From Actinomycetota bacterium (GTDB lineage Bacteria; Actinomycetota; Acidimicrobiia; Acidimicrobiales; Poriferisodalaceae): 64,000 bases of DNA. The notes beneath the pieces are model-generated. The model worked only from the letters and a program-made list of their open reading frames with translations, was not told the DNA's origin and did not search any database. Shown here piece by piece: positions 1-9,568 of the stretch; position 1 is the stretch's first letter; the number at the start of each line of letters is the position of its first letter. The stretch lies in the NCBI GenBank assembly GCA_014238065.1, contig JABABU010000036.1, positions 1-64,000 of the forward strand, given 5' to 3'. Position numbers and translations under genes: made by a program.

Positions 1-3000
1 TCGACGCCGTCGTTGTCGAGGTCCCCGATACCGGCGACCGCGGAACCGAACCGGTCACCACTTCCGAGGTCTTCGGAAAGGCCACCGATGGTGTCGCTGA
101 TCTTCTGCTCTGCCTTCACCGTTCCATCGGTGTTGAGGAAGAGGACGTACACGGCTCCGCTGTCGCTACCGCTTCCGTCATCGTCCCCGTACGCGCCGAC
201 AACCATGTCAGGGATGCCGTCGTCGTCGATGTCGCCTGGGCCTGCGATGCTCGCGCCGAAACGATCCCCGTTCCCGATGTGCGTCGAAAGGTTGCCGACG
301 GTGTGGCTGATCTTCTGGTGGCTTCCAACGGTTCCGTTGTTGCCGTCAACGACCACGGGGACGTGTGTCTCGCTGGCCTGTTGGCCCGCAAGATACGCCG
401 ACCACACACCTGTGGTTCCGCTCAACTCCGAAGGTGAGGTAGCTCCGAACGGGTTGTCGCTCGCAAAGACCCAGACATCGTCGAGGCGATACGAGCAGCA
501 GTCGGTGCGGTTCCACAGCACAATCTCGTTGAGGTCATAGATACCTCCGAGATCGATGTCGAGATAGGGCTGCGACTCGAAGTTCGTGTGCGTCACGCTG
601 TTCGAGGTCCAACTGCCATCGGACATCCCATCGATGCTGCGCGAAGCAACCCCACCGAAACCGGTCGACTTCTGGCTCGCTGTCCCGTCGAGAGCGAGGT
701 TCGAGCCGTTCACCGCCGGCCCACCACCACCGACGAGGCCGATCTGCGGAAGTCCTCCGCTACCCTCGGCGAATGCTGTCCCTGAAACACTGAGGACCGC
801 AGGAACAACCGTGGTTCCAGCCGTCGTCGTTGCAGAGCACAGATCCTCTAGCCGATCTCCGTCCAGGTCGAGGTCGTTGATGTCGGCCACGGTGGCACCA
901 TCGCACGCGACCAGATAAGTCGTGTCGTTGGTCCCACCGTTGACCGTGTCGGAGTAGTCGCCTGCCGCTGTTCCTGCCTTGACCGTTGCGTAGACGCGGA
1001 GGTCATAGACCCCACCAGGAACCATACGGTGACCGGCGAAGTCCCACTTCAGGAGTTCGCGGCCGGTTCCGTCGTAGTTGCCGTAGATCGAGAGCGTCGG
1101 CGTAAAGCCCGTCGAGATCGACGTCCAACTCGAGTACTCGAACTGTGCCGGAAGCAGATTGACGAGAAACGGATCGATGAGATCCACGCTGGCAGCCCAA
1201 TCATTTTTGATCCTGACCCTGAATGAAGCAACATCGCCAGGCAACAACCCTGTCGACTCGCTCCAGATCGTCACGTCAGGACGAGCAGTCTCGTTCGGAA
1301 CCCAGATCGAGGCGCATTGCTGTTCAGCAGCCATATTGTCGCCGACCCAGTCGACGCAGTTCTGAATCGCGATCGGCAGCGTATGGGTCACGCCGTCGCG
1401 GTCGGGGTTGATGACATCGGTCGAGACCCTGATCGGGTTCGTCATGTCGAAATTCACAGGGAGATCGCCGAGGAAGACGGCTCTGACCTCGTCAACTCCA
1501 GGGGGAAGGGCGTAGGAGCCTTCGTCGTTGCCGTCGAACGTCCCTACGGTCGTCCACGCTCCGTCGATGTTGATGTCGATCTGAGCCTGCTGCGACATTG
1601 GGGTCCATCGGCCCGTGTAGATCGATATGGCCCTGAGGGTCGCCGGCAACGTGTCCTGCATCCGGACGTTACCGATGTCGAGTGGCCCTGTGCTCTGGGC
1701 GTCGAGGTACCAGTCGACGGAACCTCCGACGGGCACCTCAGTCGCGCTTGCAGTTTTGACCGCAGTGATCTCACCACAGTCACCTGCTGCTGGCTGCGAT
1801 GGAAGTGTCTCTTGACCGGTCCAGACGAATTCGATGAGATCTTCGACACCCATCGGTTCGGCGTTCGTGATCGTCATGATGATCGACGACACGGTTCCGT
1901 TGACCTGCATCGAGCCCGCAGCAGTTCCCCACGTCGGACCCCCGATCTCGCCGGTCTTTCGCCAGTCGAGGACGGTTCCCGCTTGCCGCCAGACGGCGTT
2001 CGGTGTCGTCATGAAGTGGGTGTCGTTGGCTGCGAGCTTGGTCCATGTCAAGCCGCCACCGAGTTCGAGATAAGACGAGTGAGACTGGCTCGGGTTGCCG
2101 CTGTAGCCGCCGATACGCCCCATGTGCAGCACCGGATCAGTGACCAGGCGACCGAAGTCGTAGCTGAGGGTTGCTTCGGTGCCGTGGGCGTGAGTTACGA
2201 CGAAAGCATCGGCGCCGGACACAGTCGGCTGTGAGTAGGTGGACGCGTCCATCGTCCCAGGGCCGATCGCTGTGACCGTTCCGAGAGGAGCAGACAGCGT
2301 CGCAGTGACGGTACCGGTGCCGAAGGCCGCAGACCATGTGAGCCCGCCGCCGGTCCATGCTCCTGACTGGATGTCGATCACGCCGCCTTCTGCCGGATTG
2401 GTGGCGAATGGAGCATCGGATGCGCCGATGAGCTTGAGTTCTGCTCCGTCGTCGTTGTTGACGCGGAAGCCATAAATGGGGGTGAACATGGTGGTGACGT
2501 TGAACTTCTCGACGTCGAACACTGTGAGCCACATCGGCTCAGTGGTCGAATCCGAAGGCGCATACCCGGTGTTCCAGCGATAGTTCGGGCGTACCCGAAC
2601 AGCGTGGCTGTTCCCCACGACGTTGCCGTTCACATCGAGGGCTTCGATGACGTATTCGTCGTCGCCATTTCGCTCGACCGCGACCACATAGTCATCGTTG
2701 TCGAGCGGGTCGTCGAACATCACGCTGTAGTCCGAGTCCCACGAGGTCTCGGCAGGAGACACAGAGCTGTGATCGAGATAGTCCCGAAGGTCGGTTCCGT
2801 CGTAGACACGCTCGAGCGCAGTCGTGAATCCACCGCTGGTTGCCTCGGTGTGTGTGCCATTTTCGGACGTTCGAACACCCGTCACGTCGACCGGGTAGTT
2901 CATGCTTCCGACGTCGGCTGACGAGAGGTTGAATTCGTCGAGGCGGATGCTGCTGGATCCGTCAGTGACCAGCAAGCTCTCCAGGACGGCGGAGGAACTC

Positions 3001-4106
3001 GTGTTGTTTCGCACCCATTCCGCCGACCCGTTGTAGACGTAGGTCCAGCCGCCCGATTGCAGCACCATCTGGTCGACCTCGATGTCACCGGAGGTGGCGC
3101 TGACATCGACCGTCACCACAGCGTTGCCACCTGCGCCCTCCCCGACCGCTGAGCACGGATCGGTGACGGCCGTGGAGTTCGCGTTGCAGGAGATGCCCTC
3201 GATATCGCCAGAGCCAGGGATCGTTTGGGTGGCGACCGACAGCTCACCCGTCTGCTTGTCGAGTTGGTAGATGTGGCGACCACCGAGCAACCCGCTGTCT
3301 TCCTCGACGTACACCTCGGTGTCGTCTGCGAAGTCGAGTCCTTCAGCGTCAGGATTACCCGCGATGTCGGTCAAGGTCGTGATCGCCCCAGTCAGCGGGT
3401 TCATCTCACCAAGTCGACGAGTCCCGAAGTCGCGCGTCACGTACCACTTGCCGTCTATCGGGCTTATCGCAAGGCTGGCTGGGTTGCTGAAGCTTCCGCT
3501 CGCAGGCCCGATCGGGTTCGATGCGTTGCCAGTCACCGTGTCGACCTCATAGACCATGAACCCGAGGTCGTGGTCGTCGACGAGCACGTGAAGTGTCGAT
3601 TTCAGGGTGGCACGGTTGTACTCGACCGATGCGCCTTGAACCTGATCGAGGTTGGGAAAGTTACCGTCGAAATCATTGGTGATGAGGGTCTCGTCACCGG
3701 TCGCCGGGTCGATGGACCACATCTCTCTGTCGCTCTGTCCGCGCCACGCATAGATCAGCGAGGTCACAGGGTCATAGGCCATGCCTTCACCGGTGTAGGT
3801 CCTGTCGAGCGGAACGATCGTGACAGGTCCAGGATTCAGCGTGTCGAGTTGGAGGATATAGAGCTGACTCGCGTTGTCGGGGAGTGCGTAGCACTCGGAA
3901 TTGATGACCTGCGCTGACGCAGTCGTCGGCGTGAGCACGACCGAGGTCGCAGCCAGCATCGCCATGATCCCGCCGATGAAGGCACGGGAGACGATCCGCT
4001 GTGACCTACCCCGTCGAGATCTCTGCGTGTCGGGCGTGGTGACCAACTGGGGTTCACTGCCCTTTCGACTGGTCTCCTGTCGCGATGACCGGGAATCCGT
4101 ACGCAT
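1..4106 (-). CDS. Giant secreted FG-GAP / discoidin-domain surface protein (3' end off window)
   Basis: The frame stays open from an ATG at 4106 to the window edge (about 1368 codons), so the C-terminus is missing. A basic N-terminus and hydrophobic stretch ending near TASAQ (about residue 65) form a signal peptide. Then come a propeller-like region (GMAYDPVTSLIYAW), a DUF11-like segment with the wording QDTLPATL, an F5/8 type C (discoidin/fucolectin-like) domain at about residues 1139-1205 (ALDGTASQKS, SRSIDG, LDIDLGGIYDLNEI), and at least two FG-GAP/integrin-type repeats with Ca-binding DxDxDG loops (GDIDDDGIPD, GDLDNDGV). The likely role is a cell-surface or released carbohydrate-binding adhesin. 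Its start lies 5 nt after the stop of the propeller lipoprotein gene, with GGAGCCAGG across that junction, so the two are probably co-transcribed. Confidence 0.85.
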   Translation of the reverse strand, partial: MRTDSRSSRQETSRKGSEPQLVTTPDTQRSRRGRSQRIVSRAFIGGIMAMLAATSVVLTPTTASAQVINSECYALPDNASQLYILQLDTLNPGPVTIVPLDRTYTGEGMAYDPVTSLIYAWRGQSDREMWSIDPATGDETLITNDFDGNFPNLDQVQGASVEYNRATLKSTLHVLVDDHDLGFMVYEVDTVTGNASNPIGPASGSFSNPASLAISPIDGKWYVTRDFGTRRLGEMNPLTGAITTLTDIAGNPDAEGLDFADDTEVYVEEDSGLLGGRHIYQLDKQTGELSVATQTIPGSGDIEGISCNANSTAVTDPCSAVGEGAGGNAVVTVDVSATSGDIEVDQMVLQSGGWTYVYNGSAEWVRNNTSSSAVLESLLVTDGSSSIRLDEFNLSSADVGSMNYPVDVTGVRTSENGTHTEATSGGFTTALERVYDGTDLRDYLDHSSVSPAETSWDSDYSVMFDDPLDNDDYVVAVERNGDDEYVIEALDVNGNVVGNSHAVRVRPNYRWNTGYAPSDSTTEPMWLTVFDVEKFNVTTMFTPIYGFRVNNDDGAELKLIGASDAPFATNPAEGGVIDIQSGAWTGGGLTWSAAFGTGTVTATLSAPLGTVTAIGPGTMDASTYSQPTVSGADAFVVTHAHGTEATLSYDFGRLVTDPVLHMGRIGGYSGNPSQSHSSYLELGGGLTWTKLAANDTHFMTTPNAVWRQAGTVLDWRKTGEIGGPTWGTAAGSMQVNGTVSSIIMTITNAEPMGVEDLIEFVWTGQETLPSQPAAGDCGEITAVKTASATEVPVGGSVDWYLDAQSTGPLDIGNVRMQDTLPATLRAISIYTGRWTPMSQQAQIDINIDGAWTTVGTFDGNDEGSYALPPGVDEVRAVFLGDLPVNFDMTNPIRVSTDVINPDRDGVTHTLPIAIQNCVDWVGDNMAAEQQCASIWVPNETARPDVTIWSESTGLLPGDVASFRVRIKNDWAASVDLIDPFLVNLLPAQFEYSSWTSISTGFTPTLSIYGNYDGTGRELLKWDFAGHRMVPGGVYDLRVYATVKAGTAAGDYSDTVNGGTNDTTYLVACDGATVADINDLDLDGDRLEDLCSATTTAGTTVVPAVLSVSGTAFAEGSGGLPQIGLVGGGGPAVNGSNLALDGTASQKSTGFGGVASRSIDGMSDGSWTSNSVTHTNFESQPYLDIDLGGIYDLNEIVLWNRTDCCSYRLDDVWVFASDNPFGATSPSELSGTTGVWSAYLAGQQASETHVPVVVDGNNGTVGSHQKISHTVGNLSTHIGNGDRFGASIAGPGDIDDDGIPDMVVGAYGDDDGSGSDSGAVYVLFLNTDGTVKAEQKISDTIGGLSEDLGSGDRFGSAVAGIGDLDNDGV

Positions 4107-4111
4107 CGGGG

Positions 4112-5104
4112 TCACCACCTGGCTCCGACGCTGTACAGGTCGAACAGCGAGCCGGTGGCCCCGCCACCGATCCACTTCACCTCGCCGTCGACGGTGACTA
4201 CGAGCAACGCTGAGCCTCCTGCCGCGTAGTCGAAGTCGACGATCATGTCCTCGAGGAGCACCGTGTCGAGAACGTCCCCGGTTGCAACATCGATCGTCAG
4301 GAGTGACCCGGCGTCGTCTGCTCCTGCCGTGTCGTGGACGACGATCGTCTCGACGTCGATCCAGCTGGCGAGCCCATATCGGTGTCCCGAAGGTGGGGTG
4401 AGTTCGCTCGAGCCGACGAAGCCATTCGGGTCGAGATCGAAGATCGTGACTCCGCCGCGACCCTCGTTCTCCCACGACACGGCGAGATTCCAACCCGTCG
4501 GGGAGAAGCGAATCGCTGTGACGGCTCCGGGAACATCGACCCCGGACCCCAGAACCGATTCCGCCGACCACATCACCGTGATTCCCGAAGGTCCGCTGAA
4601 CGCGAACGCCTCGCCGTCCTGCCTGATCGCCGGATGGCTGCCAGGCCCAGCGTCGGTGCGGTCACCGGTCGCGCTGAGAACGTTGATGTGAGTCGGTCGG
4701 ACGCCTTGGCTGACCTCGAAGACGACCATCCTGTCGAGGCCGATGTCCAGACGACCGAAGCGCTCGCTGAGGGCAGGGTCATCGCCAATCGCGAGCGGAG
4801 CGACCGACAAAAGGACGTGACTTTCTCGGGAAGCCGGATCGACTGTCACGATCATCGTGCCGTCGCTCGTCACGATCTCGTTCGCAAAGACGATTTGAAC
4901 CTCGTCTGGGTACGTAACGATCGTTCCGAGGTCAATCAGGTCGGGTGCGAACTCGGTGGTCTCAGAGGTTGACTCAGTCGGCTCCCGCGTCGTGACGGTT
5001 GACGCTGCTTGTGTCGCAGCCCCAGAGGAACTCGTGCACGCGCCGGCTAGAAGCGCTAGAGACGCGACGACGCACGAAGCCGCTGGCGCAACCGATCTGG
5101 ACAT
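4112..5104 (-). CDS. Propeller-like lipoprotein
   Basis: The start is taken at an internal ATG (MSRSVAPAAS), which has GAGGT upstream; a longer frame to 5155 lacks a ribosome site. A lipobox LLAGAC ends the signal peptide near residue 23, followed by a Ser/Thr-rich linker. The rest consists of beta-propeller-like blades with repeated motifs such as FSPTGWNLAVSW and LLTIDVATGDV. It is probably an outer-face lipoprotein; no ligand can be named. It resembles the protein at 44704-45852 in its lipoprotein start, low-complexity linker and C-terminal blade (VDGEVKWIGGG versus VDGEGDAFWFGPG), so the two look like paralogues. The giant adhesin gene follows after 5 nt. Confidence 0.7.
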   Translation of the reverse strand: MSRSVAPAASCVVASLALLAGACTSSSGAATQAASTVTTREPTESTSETTEFAPDLIDLGTIVTYPDEVQIVFANEIVTSDGTMIVTVDPASRESHVLLSVAPLAIGDDPALSERFGRLDIGLDRMVVFEVSQGVRPTHINVLSATGDRTDAGPGSHPAIRQDGEAFAFSGPSGITVMWSAESVLGSGVDVPGAVTAIRFSPTGWNLAVSWENEGRGGVTIFDLDPNGFVGSSELTPPSGHRYGLASWIDVETIVVHDTAGADDAGSLLTIDVATGDVLDTVLLEDMIVDFDYAAGGSALLVVTVDGEVKWIGGGATGSLFDLYSVGARW

Positions 5105-5247
5105 GGTGCGGAACCTCGATCTGCGCGCCGGGAGACGCCCGAACGTTGTTCCCATCGGATGAACAGAGGTTCATCTGTAGGTCATGTTGTTCCCCGATGC
5201 CTATGACGCCCGTATGCGATTCCGGGCACGACCCGCTTGTCGATATG

Positions 5248-6183
5248 TCAGGCCACCGCGGCGCACAGGCACGCGGCCAGGTGGTCGATCACAGCTTCTC
5301 CGTGAGGCAGTACCGGTCCGAGTTGAAAGAACGCATGGGCCATTCCAGCCCATTCCGTTGAGTTCACACTGACGCCCGCTGCCATCAGCGCGGTCGCGTA
5401 GGCGTTTCCTTCGTCGCGGAGTGGGTCGTATTCCGCGGTGATCACGACCGCGGGAGCGACGCCGGCGAGACTGGTGGCGAGGTACGGCGAGGCGTCTACC
5501 TCTTCCTCGCGGCCCGCGCCGTGACCGGAGAAGTACTGGCTGTGGAACCACTCCATCGAGACCTTCTTCAGGAAAGGGCCTTCCGCGTTCTCATCGTGCG
5601 ATGGCCAGCCCATCCGTGCGTCGACCGCTGGGTAGATCAGCAACTGTTGGCGCAGCGCAAGACCCGCGTCGCGCGCCTTGATCGCCATCACCGCGGCGAT
5701 GTTGCCTCCGGCGCTGTCTCCGCCGACGGCGATTCGAGTTGCATCGATGCCGAAGTCCTCGGCGTTCGCAGCGATGTGTTGCAACACCGACCACGAATCC
5801 TCGATCGCGGCGGGATAGGGGTGTTCTGGAGCGAGGCGATAGTCGACGGAGACCACGACACAACCCGACCGCTCGGCAAGCTTCCTGCACTCGGGATCGT
5901 GCGAGTCGAGGCTACCGATGGTCCAGCCTCCGCCGTGGTAGAAGACCAGCCCAGGTTGACGGCGATCGCCATTTGGCCTGTAGATGCGGATGGGCACATC
6001 GCCGACGGGTCCAGGCGCTGTCTTGTCATCGACCGAAAACAGGTCGGGTCCGACTCCGAGCCCGGCGAGAGCTTCGTACCCGGCTCGGGCTTCCTCGACC
6101 GTTGCGTCAGGAATCGCGGGCCTGTCGGCATTCGCTGCTTCGGACGCGGCGACGAAACCGCGCAAGATCGGATCAAGAGTCAT
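5248..6183 (-). CDS. Alpha/beta hydrolase, hormone-sensitive-lipase (HSL) family esterase
   Basis: 311 residues, normal for the HSL/LipI family of carboxylesterases. The oxyanion-hole motif HGGGW is at 83-87, the nucleophile elbow GDSAGG places Ser157, and the acid and base are Asp253 (EYDPLRDEG) and His283 (GMAHAFF). No signal peptide is seen, so it should be cytoplasmic and hydrolyse short-chain or lipid-derived esters; the substrate is unknown. A TANNNT hexamer (TAGTTT) ends 6 nt before the ATG and there is no ribosome site, which fits a leaderless mRNA. It lies head-to-tail after the TIGR01777-type gene on the same strand. Confidence 0.9.
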   Translation of the reverse strand: MTLDPILRGFVAASEAANADRPAIPDATVEEARAGYEALAGLGVGPDLFSVDDKTAPGPVGDVPIRIYRPNGDRRQPGLVFYHGGGWTIGSLDSHDPECRKLAERSGCVVVSVDYRLAPEHPYPAAIEDSWSVLQHIAANAEDFGIDATRIAVGGDSAGGNIAAVMAIKARDAGLALRQQLLIYPAVDARMGWPSHDENAEGPFLKKVSMEWFHSQYFSGHGAGREEEVDASPYLATSLAGVAPAVVITAEYDPLRDEGNAYATALMAAGVSVNSTEWAGMAHAFFQLGPVLPHGEAVIDHLAACLCAAVA

Positions 6184-6189
6184 GGCCAG

Positions 6190-6195
6190 AAACTA
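6190..6195 (-). promoter_or_regulatory. Candidate -10 hexamer TAGTTT (leaderless start of esterase)
   Basis: The hexamer fits the actinobacterial TANNNT pattern and lies 6 nt before the ATG at 6183, so transcription would begin at or next to the start codon. Confidence 0.45.
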
Positions 6196-6206
6196 GACGA
6201 TGAGAG

Positions 6207-7094
6207 TCACCGGTCTACCAGGCCGAGCACGACTCGAAACGCTCCCTCGAGCGAAGGGTGCGCGAACTCGAAACCGGAATCGAGCAGCTTCCGAGGCTCG
6301 ACACGAGCAGAGGTCAGAATCAGAGCGTCTGCCATCTCCCCAAGGATCGCCTGTATGGCGAAGGCTGGCGCCGGCATCACGCTGGGGCGACGGAGCACCT
6401 TCCCGAGAACATTCATGAACTCTCGTTGGGTCACCGGTTGCGGAGCTGTCAGATTCACCGGCCCTGAGACGTCGGCAGTGAGCAGGTGCTCGATCGCCCT
6501 GACCTGGTCGACAATCGAGATCCAGCTCCAGAACTGGAATCCGCGGCCCATCGGACCGCCGACAAAGAGCTTGCTGGCCCGCACCACCGGCACGAGCGCT
6601 CCCCCGCTGTCCGAAAGCACGATGCCGGTTCGGAGCGTCACCAGGCGGCACACGTCGGCGATCGGTTCGGCCGCGTTCTCCCATGACGCTGCGACTCCGG
6701 AGAGAAAATCGTCCCCGGGCTGAGAGGTCTCATCGACAAGCGTCTCGCCCGTGTCGCCATAGAACCCGATGGCCGATCCACTCAGCACCACTGACGGAGG
6801 ATCTGTCATTGCTCGGACCGTTTCCGCCAGCAGTTCGGTGCCGACGACCCTGCTTTCGAGAATTCTCTGTTTGCGTTTCTTCGTCCAGCGACCGGCGATC
6901 GGCTCACCTGCCAGATGCACAATTGCATCGACCCCGTCGAGGGCGCCGACATCGAGAGACCGCTCAGCAGGGTCCCACCTGACATCGGCTGTCGGCGCGC
7001 GTGAGACGGTGACTACCCGATGCCCAGCCGCTCGTAGATGAACGAAGAGAGCCGAGCCGATCAGTCCGCTCGATCCGGTGATGGCTATTCTCAT
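6207..7094 (-). CDS. TIGR01777-type NAD(P)-binding epimerase (SDR39U1-like)
   Basis: 295 residues. The N-terminal Rossmann motif GSSGLIGSAL (7-16) is followed by a strand and basic loop (VTVSRAP) typical of NADP-binding extended SDRs. Later motifs are DAIVHLAGEPI, SGSAIGFYGDTG and the C-terminal NLTAPQPVTQREF, all characteristic of the YfcH/SDR39U1 (TIGR01777) family. The biochemical function of this family is poorly defined. A TAATCT hexamer lies 6 nt before the ATG. Only 23 nt separate its stop from the start of the esterase gene, but that gene has its own promoter-like hexamer. Confidence 0.9.
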   Translation of the reverse strand: MRIAITGSSGLIGSALFVHLRAAGHRVVTVSRAPTADVRWDPAERSLDVGALDGVDAIVHLAGEPIAGRWTKKRKQRILESRVVGTELLAETVRAMTDPPSVVLSGSAIGFYGDTGETLVDETSQPGDDFLSGVAASWENAAEPIADVCRLVTLRTGIVLSDSGGALVPVVRASKLFVGGPMGRGFQFWSWISIVDQVRAIEHLLTADVSGPVNLTAPQPVTQREFMNVLGKVLRRPSVMPAPAFAIQAILGEMADALILTSARVEPRKLLDSGFEFAHPSLEGAFRVVLGLVDR

Positions 7095-7100
7095 GCCCCG

Positions 7101-7106
7101 AGATTA
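7101..7106 (-). promoter_or_regulatory. Candidate -10 hexamer TAATCT (leaderless start)
   Basis: TANNNT match 6 nt before the ATG at 7094, with no Shine-Dalgarno sequence between. Confidence 0.45.
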
Positions 7107-7120
7107 TCCCCACAAGGTTT

Positions 7121-9247
7121 TTACGGCAGCATCATGAGGTCGACAGCGACCTCGCCAGGAACCAACGCGTCAGCCGCCGAACCGAAGAACAGGGCGTTCC
7201 CGAAGCTGAAGATTCCGCCGTCGGCGGTGACGATCAGATAACCGGACCCGGAAGGCGTGGCCCTGATTCTGCGACCTTCGGGTCTGGCTTCTGGGGCGAG
7301 TTGCGGAAGGACACCGGGAATCGAACCGAGGAATGGTTCCCCAAAGGCAAAAATGCCCCCGTCGAGAGCCACCAGCCAATAGCCATTGTCTCCTATGGTG
7401 AGCGACACCACCGGCTTGTCGAGCACCAGATCGCCTGTTGATCCGAGAAACCTGGCGTCGCCGAAGGTGAAGATCCCGCCGTCCAAGGCCACGAGGTAGT
7501 AGCCGAGTCCTGTCGGTGTTGCTTCCATGTCGATCACTGGAGCCTTGAGGGCCAGGTCACCGGTCGACCCGAAGAAGCCGGCATCGCCGAAGGTGAAGAT
7601 TCCGCCGTCTCCGCCCAGGAGCCAGTATCCGTTCCCAGACGGTGTTGGTGCCATACCAACGATGGGCGAGTTGAGGTCGATGGCAAGATCGAGAATGTCG
7701 CCATGGTCGGCGGCGTCGCCGAGCGCAATGACCTCTCCCGTCGAACGTACGAGCCAGTACCCGTTACCAGATGCTGTCTGAGCTGCAGCAACCACATTTG
7801 AAGCGCCGCCGGGAGCGTCTCCGAACGTGCCGGTTGGCCCATAGCCCATCACCCGTCCGGTCGAGGTCACGATCCAGTAGGCATCGTTCTGGGTGTGGAC
7901 GGTGGTGGTCGTCGTCGTAGTGGTCGGGGTCGACTCGCCGGACCCTGATGTCGTAGAGAAGGGTGTGATGGCGGCGGCGATCGGGTCCGCGATGTCAGCA
8001 GAGGTAGATCCGGGGACGAAACCCACCACAAAGGTCCGTTGCCCCGTGAGGAGTTGGGTCGTGTTCAGCCCGGACCGTCCGAACGCGAGCACTGTCATGG
8101 CGCCGTCGAGAGCCGTATAGGAGTCGAGCGCTGTGTCGGCATCGAGTTGCGCCATGTAGAGGCTGCGGTCCTTCGTGGTGTCCGCGGCGGCAACCCATTC
8201 GATATCGGCGAGATCGTTGATCCACGGATCGTCGAAGGCCGATGTCGTTCCGTCGTTCTGGATGATCTTGTCCTCGGAGCCGAGCGACCCGCCGGGGGTT
8301 CCTTCGTATTGGAACCAGTACTTCTCACCAGCGGGTGTGTCCAGTACCTCAGCCGTCGCGTGACGGCGGTAGAACGACCATCGCATCACCCGCTCGCCGT
8401 CGTCGCTGGTGGTGGTGAGAACCGCCCGCAACGGGCCAGAAGCATCGACGACGGTCGACGAGTTGTCGAATCCAGGGTGGAATGTCGAGTCCGGGTGCAC
8501 CAGGTTGGGGATCCCGCGGAACTGCCCTGCCGATCCGGTGTCGGTGTTCCAGCTGATCCAGTCGGCGCCGTCAATATCGTTGATCGATGTGAACCCGCCG
8601 CCTTCCATGTCGTAGAACCACTCGCCGACCGAGTTCGACACGACTGTGACGGCCCGACCTTCGTCGCATAGTTCCGATGAGCTCAGGGCCATGCAGTCGA
8701 GCGATGCGTCAGTGTCGACGGTGACTCTGTTCAACCCGCTGTGATCTGTCTGGGTGAACGAGCCTGGCGTCGCGGTGCTCCTGAAATAGACGTGATAATG
8801 CCGAGTGACTGTGGTCGCCGCTTCGAGCAGCACCACGAGCTGACCCGTCGCTGCTGTCGTGGCATCGAACCCGATGTCGTGGTCGAACTGGAAAGGAACG
8901 GAAGCGTCGACGAGATCACCACCGCTTGTCACCTCGACGACACTGATCGACGTGAGGTCGAGGGTTTCACCGGCAGCGCCTCCGGCCGCGAACGCGGTCG
9001 TGAAGTCGACCGCCGTCGGCGCCGCGACATCGAGACGATCGACACCACCAGGATCGAACGTCACGGTGATCCTGTACGGCCTTGCGCCGTCGTGCCATGG
9101 CCCAGCGGCTTTCGCAGGGCCCACGACTATTGCCAGTACCCCAACGAGTACGACAGAGGAGAACAGCACGATGATCTTTGTCTTGGGAGATCTCACGAAG
9201 TTCACCGATCGAGCTTTCGAGCGTCCTGGGATCACGAGTCTCGTCAT
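7121..9247 (-). CDS. Secreted protein with six GGIFTFGDA-type repeats
   Basis: The start is put at the ATG at 9247 (MTRLVIPGRSK), because the preceding 65 codons of open frame have non-protein-like composition. The precursor is 708 residues. It has a signal or anchor helix at about 25-47 (IIVLFSSVVLVGVLAIVV, then PAKAAG), and an N-terminal beta-rich module of about 390 residues (PYRITVTFDPGG, YHVYFRSTATPG) reminiscent of DUF2341-type surface modules. After a poly-Thr linker near residue 443 there are six repeats of about 40-45 residues built on GYWLVALDGGIFTFGDA. Such repeats are common in secreted actinobacterial proteins and may form a propeller. It is probably cell-wall-associated or released; the ligand is unknown. 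Confidence 0.8.
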   Translation of the reverse strand: MTRLVIPGRSKARSVNFVRSPKTKIIVLFSSVVLVGVLAIVVGPAKAAGPWHDGARPYRITVTFDPGGVDRLDVAAPTAVDFTTAFAAGGAAGETLDLTSISVVEVTSGGDLVDASVPFQFDHDIGFDATTAATGQLVVLLEAATTVTRHYHVYFRSTATPGSFTQTDHSGLNRVTVDTDASLDCMALSSSELCDEGRAVTVVSNSVGEWFYDMEGGGFTSINDIDGADWISWNTDTGSAGQFRGIPNLVHPDSTFHPGFDNSSTVVDASGPLRAVLTTTSDDGERVMRWSFYRRHATAEVLDTPAGEKYWFQYEGTPGGSLGSEDKIIQNDGTTSAFDDPWINDLADIEWVAAADTTKDRSLYMAQLDADTALDSYTALDGAMTVLAFGRSGLNTTQLLTGQRTFVVGFVPGSTSADIADPIAAAITPFSTTSGSGESTPTTTTTTTTVHTQNDAYWIVTSTGRVMGYGPTGTFGDAPGGASNVVAAAQTASGNGYWLVRSTGEVIALGDAADHGDILDLAIDLNSPIVGMAPTPSGNGYWLLGGDGGIFTFGDAGFFGSTGDLALKAPVIDMEATPTGLGYYLVALDGGIFTFGDARFLGSTGDLVLDKPVVSLTIGDNGYWLVALDGGIFAFGEPFLGSIPGVLPQLAPEARPEGRRIRATPSGSGYLIVTADGGIFSFGNALFFGSAADALVPGEVAVDLMMLP
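7125..7890 (-). repeat. Six tandem protein-coding repeats (about 120-130 bp each)
   Basis: The 3' third of the surface-protein gene encodes six degenerate copies of a unit beginning GYWLV or GYYLV and containing DGGIFTFGDA. The copies differ in length (40-47 residues) and sequence, so they are old. Units 3 and 4 are the most alike. Confidence 0.8.
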
Positions 9248-9568
9248 CTTCAAGAGGGGAACGAAAAGCTTCCGCTGAAATGACTCTCGGCGGTCGCAGC
9301 AGTACGCCCCACGTTCTATCGGCATATCGCGTCGAAAGTTCGGTTCAGACAGTCGTTCTGGATCGGCATGCTCGTAGCCCCCCCGACATGGGCAAACGTC
9401 CTTCACGCGAGCCGCCCGCATTGGCTGTGGGCCGAGTTGCACGACGCGGGACTCGCGCAGGATCGAGGCTCGCGAGGACCTTCGGTGACAACAGTCCGTG
9501 TTCGTCGAATCGCCGCTGCGCAGCGTTCAGCCTGGTTCGTTCACCTGATCAAGCTGTCGTTCGGTGTC
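9248..9568. other. Gene-free stretch between surface protein and enoyl-CoA hydratase
   Basis: This 321-base gap lies upstream of the surface-protein gene and downstream of the hydratase, both on minus. The minus frame of the surface-protein gene stays open through part of it, but with unusual amino acids (Cys, Arg and His rich). I looked for a cyclic-di-GMP riboswitch and saw no convincing match. It presumably holds the promoter and leader of the surface protein. Confidence 0.4.

Noticed and set aside
1317..2234. 305-codon plus-strand frame over the giant adhesin gene
   Set aside because: It is antisense to a clear minus-strand protein with FG-GAP and discoidin domains and has no recognisable motifs.
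9248..9568. Cyclic-di-GMP riboswitch upstream of the surface protein
   Set aside because: Some short similarities were seen, but the core pairing and conserved bases were not found.
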